Source: Rhodocyclaceae bacterium (GTDB taxonomy: Bacteria; Pseudomonadota; Gammaproteobacteria; Burkholderiales; Rhodocyclaceae). From it: DNA of 5,714 nt. The notes under the pieces were generated by a model, which saw only the letters and a list, made by a program, of their open reading frames with translations, did not search any database and was not told the origin of the DNA. A program made the position numbers and the translations under genes. Numbering within the stretch: the stretch's first letter is position 1; the number at the start of each line of letters is the position of its first letter. Below, one piece after another: positions 1 through 5,411 of this stretch. The stretch spans positions 1 through 5,714 of the forward strand of contig JAUXNZ010000043.1 of NCBI GenBank assembly GCA_030682595.1. The letters are read 5' to 3'.

Positions 1-18
1 CTTTCTTTCGTCAAGTGT

Positions 19-23
19 GGAGA
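19..23 (+). promoter_or_regulatory. Ribosome binding site of the SOD gene
   Basis: GGAGA ends 5 bases before the ATG at 29. It supports that ATG as the start over the in-frame GTG at 17, which overlaps this site and has no visible site of its own. Confidence 0.7.
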
Positions 24-28
24 ACACC

Positions 29-619
29 ATGACCTACGAAATCAACCCCCTGCCCTGCAATCCCTGCGCAATTGCCGGCCTGTCGGAAAAGATCATCGTC
101 AGCCATTACGAGAACAATTACAGCGGTGCGGTGAAACGCCTGAATGCGATCGAAGATCAACTGGCGCTGATGAACTGGTCCGCTGCGTCAGTATTCGCCA
201 TCAACGGCCTGAAGCGCGAACAGATGCTGGCGATGAATTCGATGCTGTTGCACGAAGCATTTTTCGACAGCCTGGGTGCCAGCCAGGCCGATTTCGACCT
301 CGCCGCACAGATCAACAAGGACTTTGGTTGCCAGGATACCTGGGCAGCACAGTTCGCCGCCATGGGCAAGGCGCTCGGCGGCGGCTCTGGCTGGGTGCTA
401 CTGGCCTGGAGCCCGCGCGATGGGAAACTCGTCAACACCTGGGCGGCCGACCACACCGGCAACCTGGCCGGCGCCACCCCGCTGCTGGCGCTCGACATGT
501 ACGAACATAGTTATCACATGGACTTCGGCGCCAAGGCCGGCGCCTATGTCGATGCCTACATGAACAACCTCAACCTGGCCACGGCATCGGCAAAACTCAC
601 CCACGCAAAAGGAGCCTGA
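29..619 (+). CDS. chrC: Superoxide dismutase, Fe/Mn family, ChrC-like
   Basis: Predicted 196-residue cytoplasmic Fe/Mn-type superoxide dismutase, which would convert superoxide to oxygen and hydrogen peroxide. All four metal ligands can be placed: His26 (in SHYENNY), His75 (LLHEAFF), Asp156 and His160 (LDMYEHSY). The GGGSGW motif lies at 117-122. The length matches ordinary bacterial enzymes (about 190-210). The start is set at ATG 29 because GGAGA at 19-23 is well spaced from it; an in-frame GTG at 17 overlaps that site. Second-shell positions are unusual: the usual Tyr34 is Ala34, the His30-His31 pair is Asn-Tyr, and no Gln lies near His75. His142 falls in the loop where Mn enzymes carry a Gln. 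A CNPC pair sits at 10-13. Chromate clusters of Cupriavidus and Ochrobactrum carry a related SOD, ChrC, which explains the symbol. It is the first gene of the visible operon, 2 bases before the rhodanese gene. Fold assignment is firm; metal choice and activity are not known. Confidence 0.9.
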   Translation: MTYEINPLPCNPCAIAGLSEKIIVSHYENNYSGAVKRLNAIEDQLALMNWSAASVFAINGLKREQMLAMNSMLLHEAFFDSLGASQADFDLAAQINKDFGCQDTWAAQFAAMGKALGGGSGWVLLAWSPRDGKLVNTWAADHTGNLAGATPLLALDMYEHSYHMDFGAKAGAYVDAYMNNLNLATASAKLTHAKGA

Positions 620-621
620 CC

Positions 622-936
622 ATGGAGCGCACCATTTCACCCGCGCAGTTGCAGACCGAATTCACCGACAAGCTCATTCTCGACGTGCGCCGCGGCAACG
701 ATCTCGCCGCATCATCCGAACAACTGGCCGGCGCACGCTGGCAAGACCCCGAAAAACTCGCCGACTGGGCCGGCACGCTGCCACCGGACAAGGACATCGT
801 CATCTATTGCGTGCGCGGCGGCTCCGTCTCCAACGGTGTGGTTGACGCGCTGCACGCCAAGGGTCTCAAGGCCCGTTTCATCGAGGGTGGCATCGAAGGC
901 TGGAAAGCCGCCGGCGGCAAGGTTTCGGCAAAATGA
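622..936 (+). CDS. chrE: Single-domain rhodanese, ChrE-like sulfurtransferase
   Basis: A 104-residue single rhodanese domain with no signal peptide, so probably cytoplasmic. Family marks are DVR at 21-23, the active-site loop beginning at Cys63 (CVRGGSVS, 63-70), and the C-terminal EGGIEGW at 88-94. Cys63 would carry the persulfide during sulfur transfer. The loop differs from the common CxxGxR[ST] form because Gly67-Ser68 replaces the usual Gly-Arg, which may alter substrate preference. A strong site, AAAAGGAG at 607-614, lies 7 bases before the ATG. The gene begins 2 bases after the SOD stop and its own stop overlaps the next start (ATGA), so all are probably translated from one message. 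ChrE of the Cupriavidus metallidurans chromate cluster is a rhodanese found with the same partners, so the symbol is inferred by context. The sulfur donor and acceptor are unknown. Confidence 0.82.
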   Translation: MERTISPAQLQTEFTDKLILDVRRGNDLAASSEQLAGARWQDPEKLADWAGTLPPDKDIVIYCVRGGSVSNGVVDALHAKGLKARFIEGGIEGWKAAGGKVSAK

Positions 937-1388
937 AATGGGTGACGCGCGAGCGGCCGAAAATCGATCGCATCGCCTGTCCCTGGCTGGTGGCGCGCTT
1001 CGTCGATGAGAATCCGGAGTTCCTGTACGTGCCGGGTGGCGAGGTGATGAAGGTCGCCACCGCAACGGGTGCCATTCCCTACGACGTCGCGGGCGTCGAG
1101 CTTGGCCATCATGGCGACCACTGCAGCTTCGACGCATTCATCGCCAAGTATGCACTGCGTGACAACGCACTCGACAAGCTCGCCCTGATCGTGCGTGCCG
1201 CCGACACTAGCGCGCCTCAGTTGGCAAAGGAAGCCGCCGGCCTGCTGGCGATCTCCAAGGGACTCTCGCTCAACTTCAGCGACGACCACGACATGCTGAA
1301 GCACGGCATGGTGTTGTATGACGCACTGTATGCCTGGTGCGCCGACACGCCAACCCGGAAGATCGGCCGCCTGCTCGGCCGGCAATAA
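933..1388 (+). CDS. chrB: Chromate-resistance domain protein (ChrB C-terminal domain only)
   Basis: A 151-residue protein matching the C-terminal chromate-resistance domain of ChrB. Recognisable blocks are the opening MKWVTRERPKIDRIACPW (1-18), the His/Cys-rich VELGHHGDHCSFDAFI (55-70), and the end block with SDDHDMLKHG (116-125) and YDALYAWC (129-136). Cys16, His59, His60, His63, Cys64, His119, His124 and Cys136 are candidates for binding metal or another ligand. Full-length ChrB is roughly 300 residues, and its N-terminal part is linked to chromate-responsive regulation. That part is absent, so this protein is unlikely to be the operon's DNA-binding regulator. The ATG overlaps the rhodanese stop (ATGA), with AAGG at 919-922 upstream, and the open frame cannot hold the missing half. 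Family membership is confident. The biochemical role of this domain is not established, and chromate as the true inducer or substrate is an inference. Confidence 0.85.
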   Translation: MKWVTRERPKIDRIACPWLVARFVDENPEFLYVPGGEVMKVATATGAIPYDVAGVELGHHGDHCSFDAFIAKYALRDNALDKLALIVRAADTSAPQLAKEAAGLLAISKGLSLNFSDDHDMLKHGMVLYDALYAWCADTPTRKIGRLLGRQ

Positions 1389-2608
1389 TGTTTCTCCCTG
1401 CCGGCGTCGCGCCAGAAGCGGGACTGTTGCTCGCCGGCAAGGCCTTGCGGGCGTTTGTCGACGGCTATGTCGCGGTGCTGCTGCCCGCCTATCTGCTGGC
1501 ACTCGGTTTCGGCACCTGGGAGGTGGGGCTGCTCAGCACCGCCACCCTGCTGGGCTCGGCACTGGCCACTTTCGCGGTCGGCGCCTGGGGGCATAAATTT
1601 CATCACCGCAAGTTGCTGCTTGCCGCCGCCCTGTTGATGGCGGCAACGGGGCTGGCCTTCGCCGGCCTGTCATCGTTCTGGCCGCTGCTGCTGATTGCCT
1701 TTGTCGGCACCCTGAATCCCAGTTCAGGCGACGTGAGCGTCTTTTTGCCAGTCGAGCATGCACGTCTGGCGGACGCCGCGCCGGACCTGCAACGCACCAG
1801 CCTGTTCGCCCGTTACAGCCTGGTCGGTGCCCTGTGCGCTGCCTTTGGCGCACTCGCTGCCGCAGTACCTGACGCGCTTGCGGGGCTTGGCATTGACCGG
1901 CTCGCCGCCTTGCGCGCCATGTTTGTGGCTTATGGCTGCGTTGGCCTGGCGGTGTGGCTGTTGTACCTGAAACTGCCCGAGCCTCCACCACATGAGCAAC
2001 CTCACCCACCCGCGCCGCTGGGCGCCTCGCGCAGCGTCGTCGTCAGGCTGGCCGCCCTGTTTTCCGTGGATGCCTTTGCCGGCGGGCTGGTGGTGAATTC
2101 GCTGTTGGCCCTGTGGCTCTTTCAACGCTTCGATCTTTCGCTCGCCGCGGCCGGATCATTCTTCTTCTGGGCCGGCTTGCTGACCGCCGCGTCGCAGCTG
2201 GCCGCGCCCTGGGTGGCCAGACGCATCGGCCTGATCAACACCATGGTGTTCACCCACACTCCGGCCAGCATCTGTCTGATTCTGGCAGCGTTCGCGGAAA
2301 CCCTGCCCGTCGCTCTCGCGCTATTGCTGGTGCGCAGCGCGTTGTCGCAGATGGATGTGCCCACCCGCTCGGCCTTCGTCATGGCCGTCGTCACGCCACC
2401 GGAACGCGCCGCTGCCGCCAGTTTCACCACCGTGCCACGCAGCCTGGCTGCGGCGCTGAGTCCATCATTGGGCGGCGCGCTGTTCGCAGCAGGATGGCTG
2501 GCCGCACCGCTGGTCGCCTGTGGTGCGTTGAAAATTGCCTATGATCTGGCGCTGTTCGTCGCCTTCCGCCGCCATGAAAAGGAAGCGCAGCAAAAGACTT
2601 CAGGCTAA
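1388..2608 (+). CDS. MFS transporter, 12 membrane helices
   Basis: A 406-residue inner-membrane carrier of the major facilitator superfamily, built of about twelve hydrophobic segments in two halves joined by a polar, Pro/His-rich linker near residues 198-215. A degenerate motif A (GAWGHKFHHRKLL, 65-77) lies between helices 2 and 3, and charged Arg21 and Asp25 lie in or near helix 1, as in proton-coupled carriers. The conserved-looking stretch NPSSGDVSVFLPVEHAR is at 110-126. The start is placed at the ATG overlapping the chrB-domain stop (TAATG). An in-frame ATG at 1337 would add 17 polar residues and overlap chrB by 52 bases. The protein shows no resemblance to ChrA, the usual chromate exporter, yet holds the transporter position of the operon. 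It may export the compound that the upstream proteins handle, but the substrate cannot be read from sequence. Confidence 0.88.
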   Translation: MFLPAGVAPEAGLLLAGKALRAFVDGYVAVLLPAYLLALGFGTWEVGLLSTATLLGSALATFAVGAWGHKFHHRKLLLAAALLMAATGLAFAGLSSFWPLLLIAFVGTLNPSSGDVSVFLPVEHARLADAAPDLQRTSLFARYSLVGALCAAFGALAAAVPDALAGLGIDRLAALRAMFVAYGCVGLAVWLLYLKLPEPPPHEQPHPPAPLGASRSVVVRLAALFSVDAFAGGLVVNSLLALWLFQRFDLSLAAAGSFFFWAGLLTAASQLAAPWVARRIGLINTMVFTHTPASICLILAAFAETLPVALALLLVRSALSQMDVPTRSAFVMAVVTPPERAAAASFTTVPRSLAAALSPSLGGALFAAGWLAAPLVACGALKIAYDLALFVAFRRHEKEAQQKTSG

Positions 2609-2635
2609 CTTTCATGGTCGATAGCGCCACCCCCG

Positions 2636-2757
2636 TGCATGAAATACGCAAAAAGCAACTGACGCCCCCCACCCCCAGCCCCCGCCCCGAGGCGGGGGGC
2701 AAAGTTTGTTCGCTGCGCTCATGGGATTACCCGGCGTCAAATTGCGTATTTCACGTT
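2636..2757. repeat. Nested palindrome, dispersed-repeat-like intergenic element
   Basis: Three inverted repeats are nested around one centre. The outer arms TGAAATACGCAA (2640-2651) and TTGCGTATTTCA (2742-2753) match perfectly over 12 bases. The inner arms TGACGCC (2660-2666) and GGCGTCA (2733-2739) match over 7. The core is an 8-bp GC stem (2679-2686 with 2691-2698) closed by a CCGA loop. The C-rich left side resembles intergenic palindromes repeated in many proteobacterial genomes, whose spurious translation gives Pro/Thr/Ser-rich peptides like TPPTPSPRPEAGG. There is no T tract after the core, so it is a poor terminator. Copy number cannot be judged from one window. Confidence 0.6.
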
Positions 2758-2846
2758 AAATATGAAAGTCGGCGTGACCGAAGGAAATCCCCGTGGGACT
2801 GCCGAGACGACGCCAATTAATGGACGGCGCAAAACCGGCTCCATAA

Positions 2847-2878
2847 AACAAAAAACCCGCCAAGGCGGGTTTTTTGTT
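2847..2878. terminator. Bidirectional rho-independent terminator
   Basis: A perfect 15-bp inverted repeat, AACAAAAAACCCGCC (2847-2861) and its complement (2864-2878), separated by AA. The GC stem CCCGCC/GGCGGG is flanked by six A on the left and six T on the right, so RNA from either strand gives a stem followed by a U run. It lies between two convergent genes, 238 bases after the MFS stop and 23 bases after the cytochrome b stop, and probably ends both transcripts. Confidence 0.92.
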
Positions 2879-2901
2879 CGCTATGACGACAAGCACAAAC
2901 C

Positions 2902-3498
2902 TCAGTGCTTCTCCTCCCAGCCGGTGATCATCGCCTTGATGTGCGCCAGCGGGGTGTGACCCGTGGTGGTCAGGTACACGTGAACGATGAGGAACAGCAG
3001 GATCATGAAGGCGCCGATGACGTGGGCGGTGGCCACCAGTTCCAGGCTCAGGTTGGGGAATCCCCAGGACGCCCAACTGCCATAGAACAGCAGAAACCAG
3101 CCGGAAGTCCAGATCAGCGGATTCATGACGAGCAACACGCCAAGGTAAGCGAGCCGTTGCAGCGGGTTGTGCTTGGAGAGCGCCGTCTGCTTGAACGGGT
3201 GCGACTCACCCTTGAAGATGCCGAAAGCGTAGAAGCGCACCATCTCCGTCACCCGCTTGGTGGTCGGGATGTACTGCTTCCACTCACCGGTGGTGAAGTG
3301 CCAGAACACCGCGAAGGTCCACAACCCGACCAGCGTCCAGGCGGCGATGGTGTGGAGTTCCACCGCCTTCTCGAAGCCGAAGTTGCTGTAGGTGCCGTGA
3401 ATCTCGAAACCGGTGAGTAGCAGGAACATGATCAGAGCGGCTTGAGCCCAATGCCAGAAGCGCTCGAATCGCTTGAAGATATATACACGTTCAACCAT
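2902..3498 (-). CDS. Cytochrome b, membrane subunit paired with the octaheme cytochrome
   Basis: A 198-residue integral membrane protein of the cytochrome b561/formate dehydrogenase gamma type, with four hydrophobic helices near residues 17-33, 48-68, 113-137 and 153-177. Candidate heme b ligands are His16 (RFWHW), His49 (ELHTIAAW), His159 (TAHVIG) and His173 (LIVHVYL). Their placement resembles the four heme-ligand histidines of E. coli FdnI, suggesting two b hemes spanning the membrane. The likely role is electron exchange between the quinone pool and the octaheme cytochrome encoded just upstream. The start at 3498 is chosen because GAGGAG at 3505-3510 precedes it; an in-frame ATG at 3546 would add 16 residues overlapping the octaheme gene. 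Only 10 bases separate the two genes. Direction of electron flow is not visible in the sequence. Confidence 0.88.
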   Translation of the reverse strand: MVERVYIFKRFERFWHWAQAALIMFLLLTGFEIHGTYSNFGFEKAVELHTIAAWTLVGLWTFAVFWHFTTGEWKQYIPTTKRVTEMVRFYAFGIFKGESHPFKQTALSKHNPLQRLAYLGVLLVMNPLIWTSGWFLLFYGSWASWGFPNLSLELVATAHVIGAFMILLFLIVHVYLTTTGHTPLAHIKAMITGWEEKH

Positions 3499-3504
3499 CT
3501 TTTT

Positions 3505-3510
3505 CTCCTC
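3505..3510 (-). promoter_or_regulatory. Ribosome binding site of the cytochrome b gene
   Basis: GAGGAG on the minus strand overlaps the octaheme TGA stop (TGAGGAG) and lies 6 bases before the ATG at 3498. The overlap suggests translational coupling and fixes the start against the longer reading frame that begins at 3546. Confidence 0.75.
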
Positions 3511-5134
3511 AGTGTTTCTTGCTAGCAAAGATACGGATCGCGGCATGCCCGAGTACGCCGAGCAGCGTCAGCAGGGCAAGCAGCCAGGCGGCTTTGTCGA
3601 TCAACGGGTTGGCGTCGCGGCCGGGAATGTAGATGCCCTTGATGCCGGCAAGACGGCCATCCTTGGCGTGACACTCGGCGCAACCCACCGACTTGTCCTT
3701 GGGGGCCACCATGTGCTTGATCGGCCAGTACATTTCGGTCGAAACGAAATCCACCTTGCCGGAGTACGGCGCGCCGGAGTCCGCCATGCCTTGCCTGGCT
3801 GCCCGATCCCAGTCGTAGTTCGTCCAGTAACCGCCGCCCGACTTCGGACCGGTGGTATGCGGCGTAATCAGCGTCTTGTTTTCCGGATCGTAGGGCTGCT
3901 TGCCGCGACTCACCTTGAACGGCCAGATCATCGACTTGCCATCGGTCGCGCTGCCCCCGATCATGTTGATGCCGACCGGCTTGTCGCTCTTTTCGATCTT
4001 GTCGCCCAAAAGGGTGTAGGTAATGTCACCGTTGAACCAGTAGTACTCCGGCTTGACGTTCTCGGCTACAACGAAGTCGCCTTTCCTTGACTCATAGATG
4101 GTATGGCCATGGTCGTCCTTCTTGATGATGGGCTTGCCCTCGGCATCCATCTGCCCCGCCGTAGACCAGTCCCAGCTCATCTTGGTGGCGACGCCGCCAC
4201 GGGCAAAGGCCGGAATGTGGCAGGTCTGGCAGGCGATCTTGTCGGCGTGGTTATTCAAGCGTTCCGCATGCTTGCTTTTTTCCGCCTTGTGCGGCTTGGT
4301 GTCATGGCAGGCCACGCAGGTGGCGGGGTTTCCACCCTCGCTCTTGCCGCGAATCAGCCTCCCGCCCTTGTCCTTGGCCGTCGGCGTGTAGCGGCTGCCC
4401 GGCACGTCGTGGCTCGATGTCTGGTGGCAGGTGCCGCAGTTGAAGTTGAGGCCATCGACATCCATGTGGACATCCAAGTCCTTTTCTGGCGCAAAAAGCG
4501 AGCTGTCCAGGTCGCCATGCTTGACGCCATCGCCGCCACCGCCGAAGAAATGGCAGTTGCCGCAGGTTTCACGGCTGGACTTGCCGACAGCCTGGGCGAT
4601 CTTGGAGAGATTGATCGGCCTGAGAATCTTGCCCGAGCCTTTCGGAAACTCCATTTCCTCACCCACCACATTGCCGGCCATTCCCGGCTGCTTCACATAG
4701 GTGAGCGTCGTGTCGTGACAGACCAGACAGTCGACGTTTTCTTCGGAGGTGAAATCGAAATTCTTGTCCTTCCAGCCGTAACCAATGTGGCAGTTGGTAC
4801 AGTACTGCTGGTTTTGCGCGATCGAGATACAGAAGTTGTTGATCACATGCTTCTTGCCCAGCTTCTGGTTTTTCTCGGTATTGATGAATTCCCAGGTCCA
4901 GTGCTTGGTGCGATGCACCTGCTTGGCGGCCTCGGTGTGGCAGGAGAGACAAGCCTTGGTAACCTCGGGCCCGGTCTTGAACTGCTTCTGCAACTCCTTG
5001 AACTTACTGTGATCTGCCGTGGGGCTCGGTGCAGCCAGAGGCGCGACGGTGGCCTGCGCCAGATTTGTAACAAATAAAACGGCGCCCAACAGAGCCCCGG
5101 CGAATATTGCGACTGCAGAACGCATGCGCAGCAT
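3509..5134 (-). CDS. Octaheme c-type cytochrome, tetrathionate reductase (OTR) family
   Basis: A 541-residue exported multiheme cytochrome. A Sec signal peptide covers about residues 1-28 (hydrophobic 7-25, likely cut after AQA). Eight CxxCH heme sites begin at Cys62, 112, 136, 191, 233, 273, 302 and 485: CLSCH, CTNCH, CLVCH, CGNCH, CGTCH, CVACH, CQTCH and CAECH. Seven sites lie in the first 306 residues; about 180 residues separate the seventh from the last. A C-terminal helix (516-536) followed by Ser-Lys-Lys-His should anchor the protein with its heme domain in the periplasm. Spacing, the CHIGYGWKD block and overall length match the octaheme tetrathionate reductase family known from Shewanella oneidensis, whose enzyme reduces tetrathionate and also nitrite and hydroxylamine in vitro. 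AAAGGGAGA (5139-5147) precedes the ATG. The cytochrome b gene follows 10 bases downstream and would supply or accept electrons. The physiological substrate is unproven. Confidence 0.93.
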   Translation of the reverse strand: MLRMRSAVAIFAGALLGAVLFVTNLAQATVAPLAAPSPTADHSKFKELQKQFKTGPEVTKACLSCHTEAAKQVHRTKHWTWEFINTEKNQKLGKKHVINNFCISIAQNQQYCTNCHIGYGWKDKNFDFTSEENVDCLVCHDTTLTYVKQPGMAGNVVGEEMEFPKGSGKILRPINLSKIAQAVGKSSRETCGNCHFFGGGGDGVKHGDLDSSLFAPEKDLDVHMDVDGLNFNCGTCHQTSSHDVPGSRYTPTAKDKGGRLIRGKSEGGNPATCVACHDTKPHKAEKSKHAERLNNHADKIACQTCHIPAFARGGVATKMSWDWSTAGQMDAEGKPIIKKDDHGHTIYESRKGDFVVAENVKPEYYWFNGDITYTLLGDKIEKSDKPVGINMIGGSATDGKSMIWPFKVSRGKQPYDPENKTLITPHTTGPKSGGGYWTNYDWDRAARQGMADSGAPYSGKVDFVSTEMYWPIKHMVAPKDKSVGCAECHAKDGRLAGIKGIYIPGRDANPLIDKAAWLLALLTLLGVLGHAAIRIFASKKH

Positions 5135-5166
5135 GATGTCTCCCTTTCAGATAGCCAAGCGGGCGA

Positions 5167-5195
5167 AATTTATTCTTCTCAATGCTGCATCGCAA
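5167..5195 (-). promoter_or_regulatory. Candidate promoter for the octaheme-cytochrome b operon
   Basis: On the minus strand, TTGCGA (5195-5190) and TAAATT (5172-5167) are separated by 17 bases; each hexamer matches four of six positions of the sigma-70 consensus. Transcription would start near 5160, about 25 bases before the octaheme start codon. The first TACCC element lies directly upstream. The weak hexamers would suit an activator-dependent promoter, but this is pattern matching only. Confidence 0.4.
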
Positions 5196-5196
5196 T

Positions 5197-5211
5197 TACC
5201 CTTCGGGGCTA
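5197..5211. promoter_or_regulatory. Operator-like element 1 (TACCCTTCGGGGCTA)
   Basis: An imperfect palindrome sharing TACCCTT, CGGGG and TA with the element at 5241-5255, differing by one inserted and one deleted base. It ends 2 bases upstream of the candidate minus-strand -35 box, centred about 44 bases before the predicted start, a usual position for an activator. If transcribed, CCC-TTCG-GGG would form a short tetraloop hairpin instead. Confidence 0.4.
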
Positions 5212-5238
5212 TAGTCAGCCTTGGGGATTAAGCATGAA

Positions 5239-5257
5239 CCTACCCTTACGGGGTAGG
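5239..5257. promoter_or_regulatory. Operator-like element 2, 7-bp inverted repeat
   Basis: CCTACCC (5239-5245) and GGGTAGG (5251-5257) form a perfect 7-bp inverted repeat around TTACG. Its centre is 44 bases from that of element 1, roughly four helical turns, so two bound dimers would sit on the same face. It lacks a T tract and lies in a divergent promoter region, which favours a protein-binding site over a terminator. Confidence 0.45.
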
Positions 5258-5321
5258 CACATTGGAGTATTGAGAGCGCGCAACCCCCAAGGAATCGGCA
5301 ATGCCGGGCTTCAATCCTGAA

Positions 5322-5349
5322 TTGTCGACCTGATTGGCAGATTTATTTT
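5322..5349 (+). promoter_or_regulatory. Weak candidate promoter for the monoheme cytochrome gene
   Basis: TTGTCG (5322-5327) and TATTTT (5344-5349) are separated by 16 bases, each matching four of six sigma-70 positions. This would give a leader of about 55 bases. Another -35-like TTGACC at 5349-5354 lacks a good partner. The call is tentative. Confidence 0.22.
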
Positions 5350-5411
5350 TGACCGCACTGGTGATACTGTTCGAACATTGAATCTTTCGCACCCTCCATA
5401 AGGAAAAGCTT

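Noticed and set aside
17..28. GTG at 17 as the SOD start
   Set aside because: It overlaps the ribosome binding site that serves ATG 29, and it would add four residues before the usual SOD N-terminus.
1337..1387. Upstream ATG for the MFS gene
   Set aside because: It would overlap chrB by 52 bases and add a polar, Arg/Pro-rich leader; TAATG coupling at 1388 is the better fit.
804..1502. Minus-strand open frame (232 codons) across the rhodanese, chrB-domain and MFS genes
   Set aside because: It crosses three well-supported plus-strand genes and has no recognisable motifs.
2678..2700. GC-rich core hairpin as terminator of the MFS operon
   Set aside because: It is followed by AAAGTTTGTT and not a T run, while a much better terminator lies at 2847-2878.
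2614..2820. Plus-strand open frame of 68 codons downstream of the MFS gene
   Set aside because: It reads through the nested palindrome. Its TPPTPSPRPEAGG segment is the kind of spurious translation such repeats produce, and no ribosome binding site is seen.
3499..3546. Upstream ATG for the cytochrome b gene
   Set aside because: It lies inside the octaheme coding region, while GAGGAG at 3505-3510 clearly serves ATG 3498.
3473..4090. Plus-strand open frame (205 codons) opposite the 3' end of the octaheme gene
   Set aside because: Antisense shadow without a good start site; the composition is typical of reverse-complement reading.
4103..5077. Long plus-strand open frame (324 codons) opposite the octaheme gene
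   Set aside because: It is antisense to a gene with eight heme motifs and a signal peptide, shows no recognisable domain, and its length follows from GC-biased codon use on the other strand.
5239..5257. NarL/NarP-type 7-2-7 site
   Set aside because: The heptamer TACCCTT breaks the TACYYMT consensus at position six and the half-site spacing is 5, not 2. A relative of that regulator family is still possible.
5148..5411. FNR/ANR box or sigma-54 promoter in the divergent gap
   Set aside because: No TTGAT-N4-ATCAA match was found. The only GGCAC (5256-5260) lacks a GC at the required distance.
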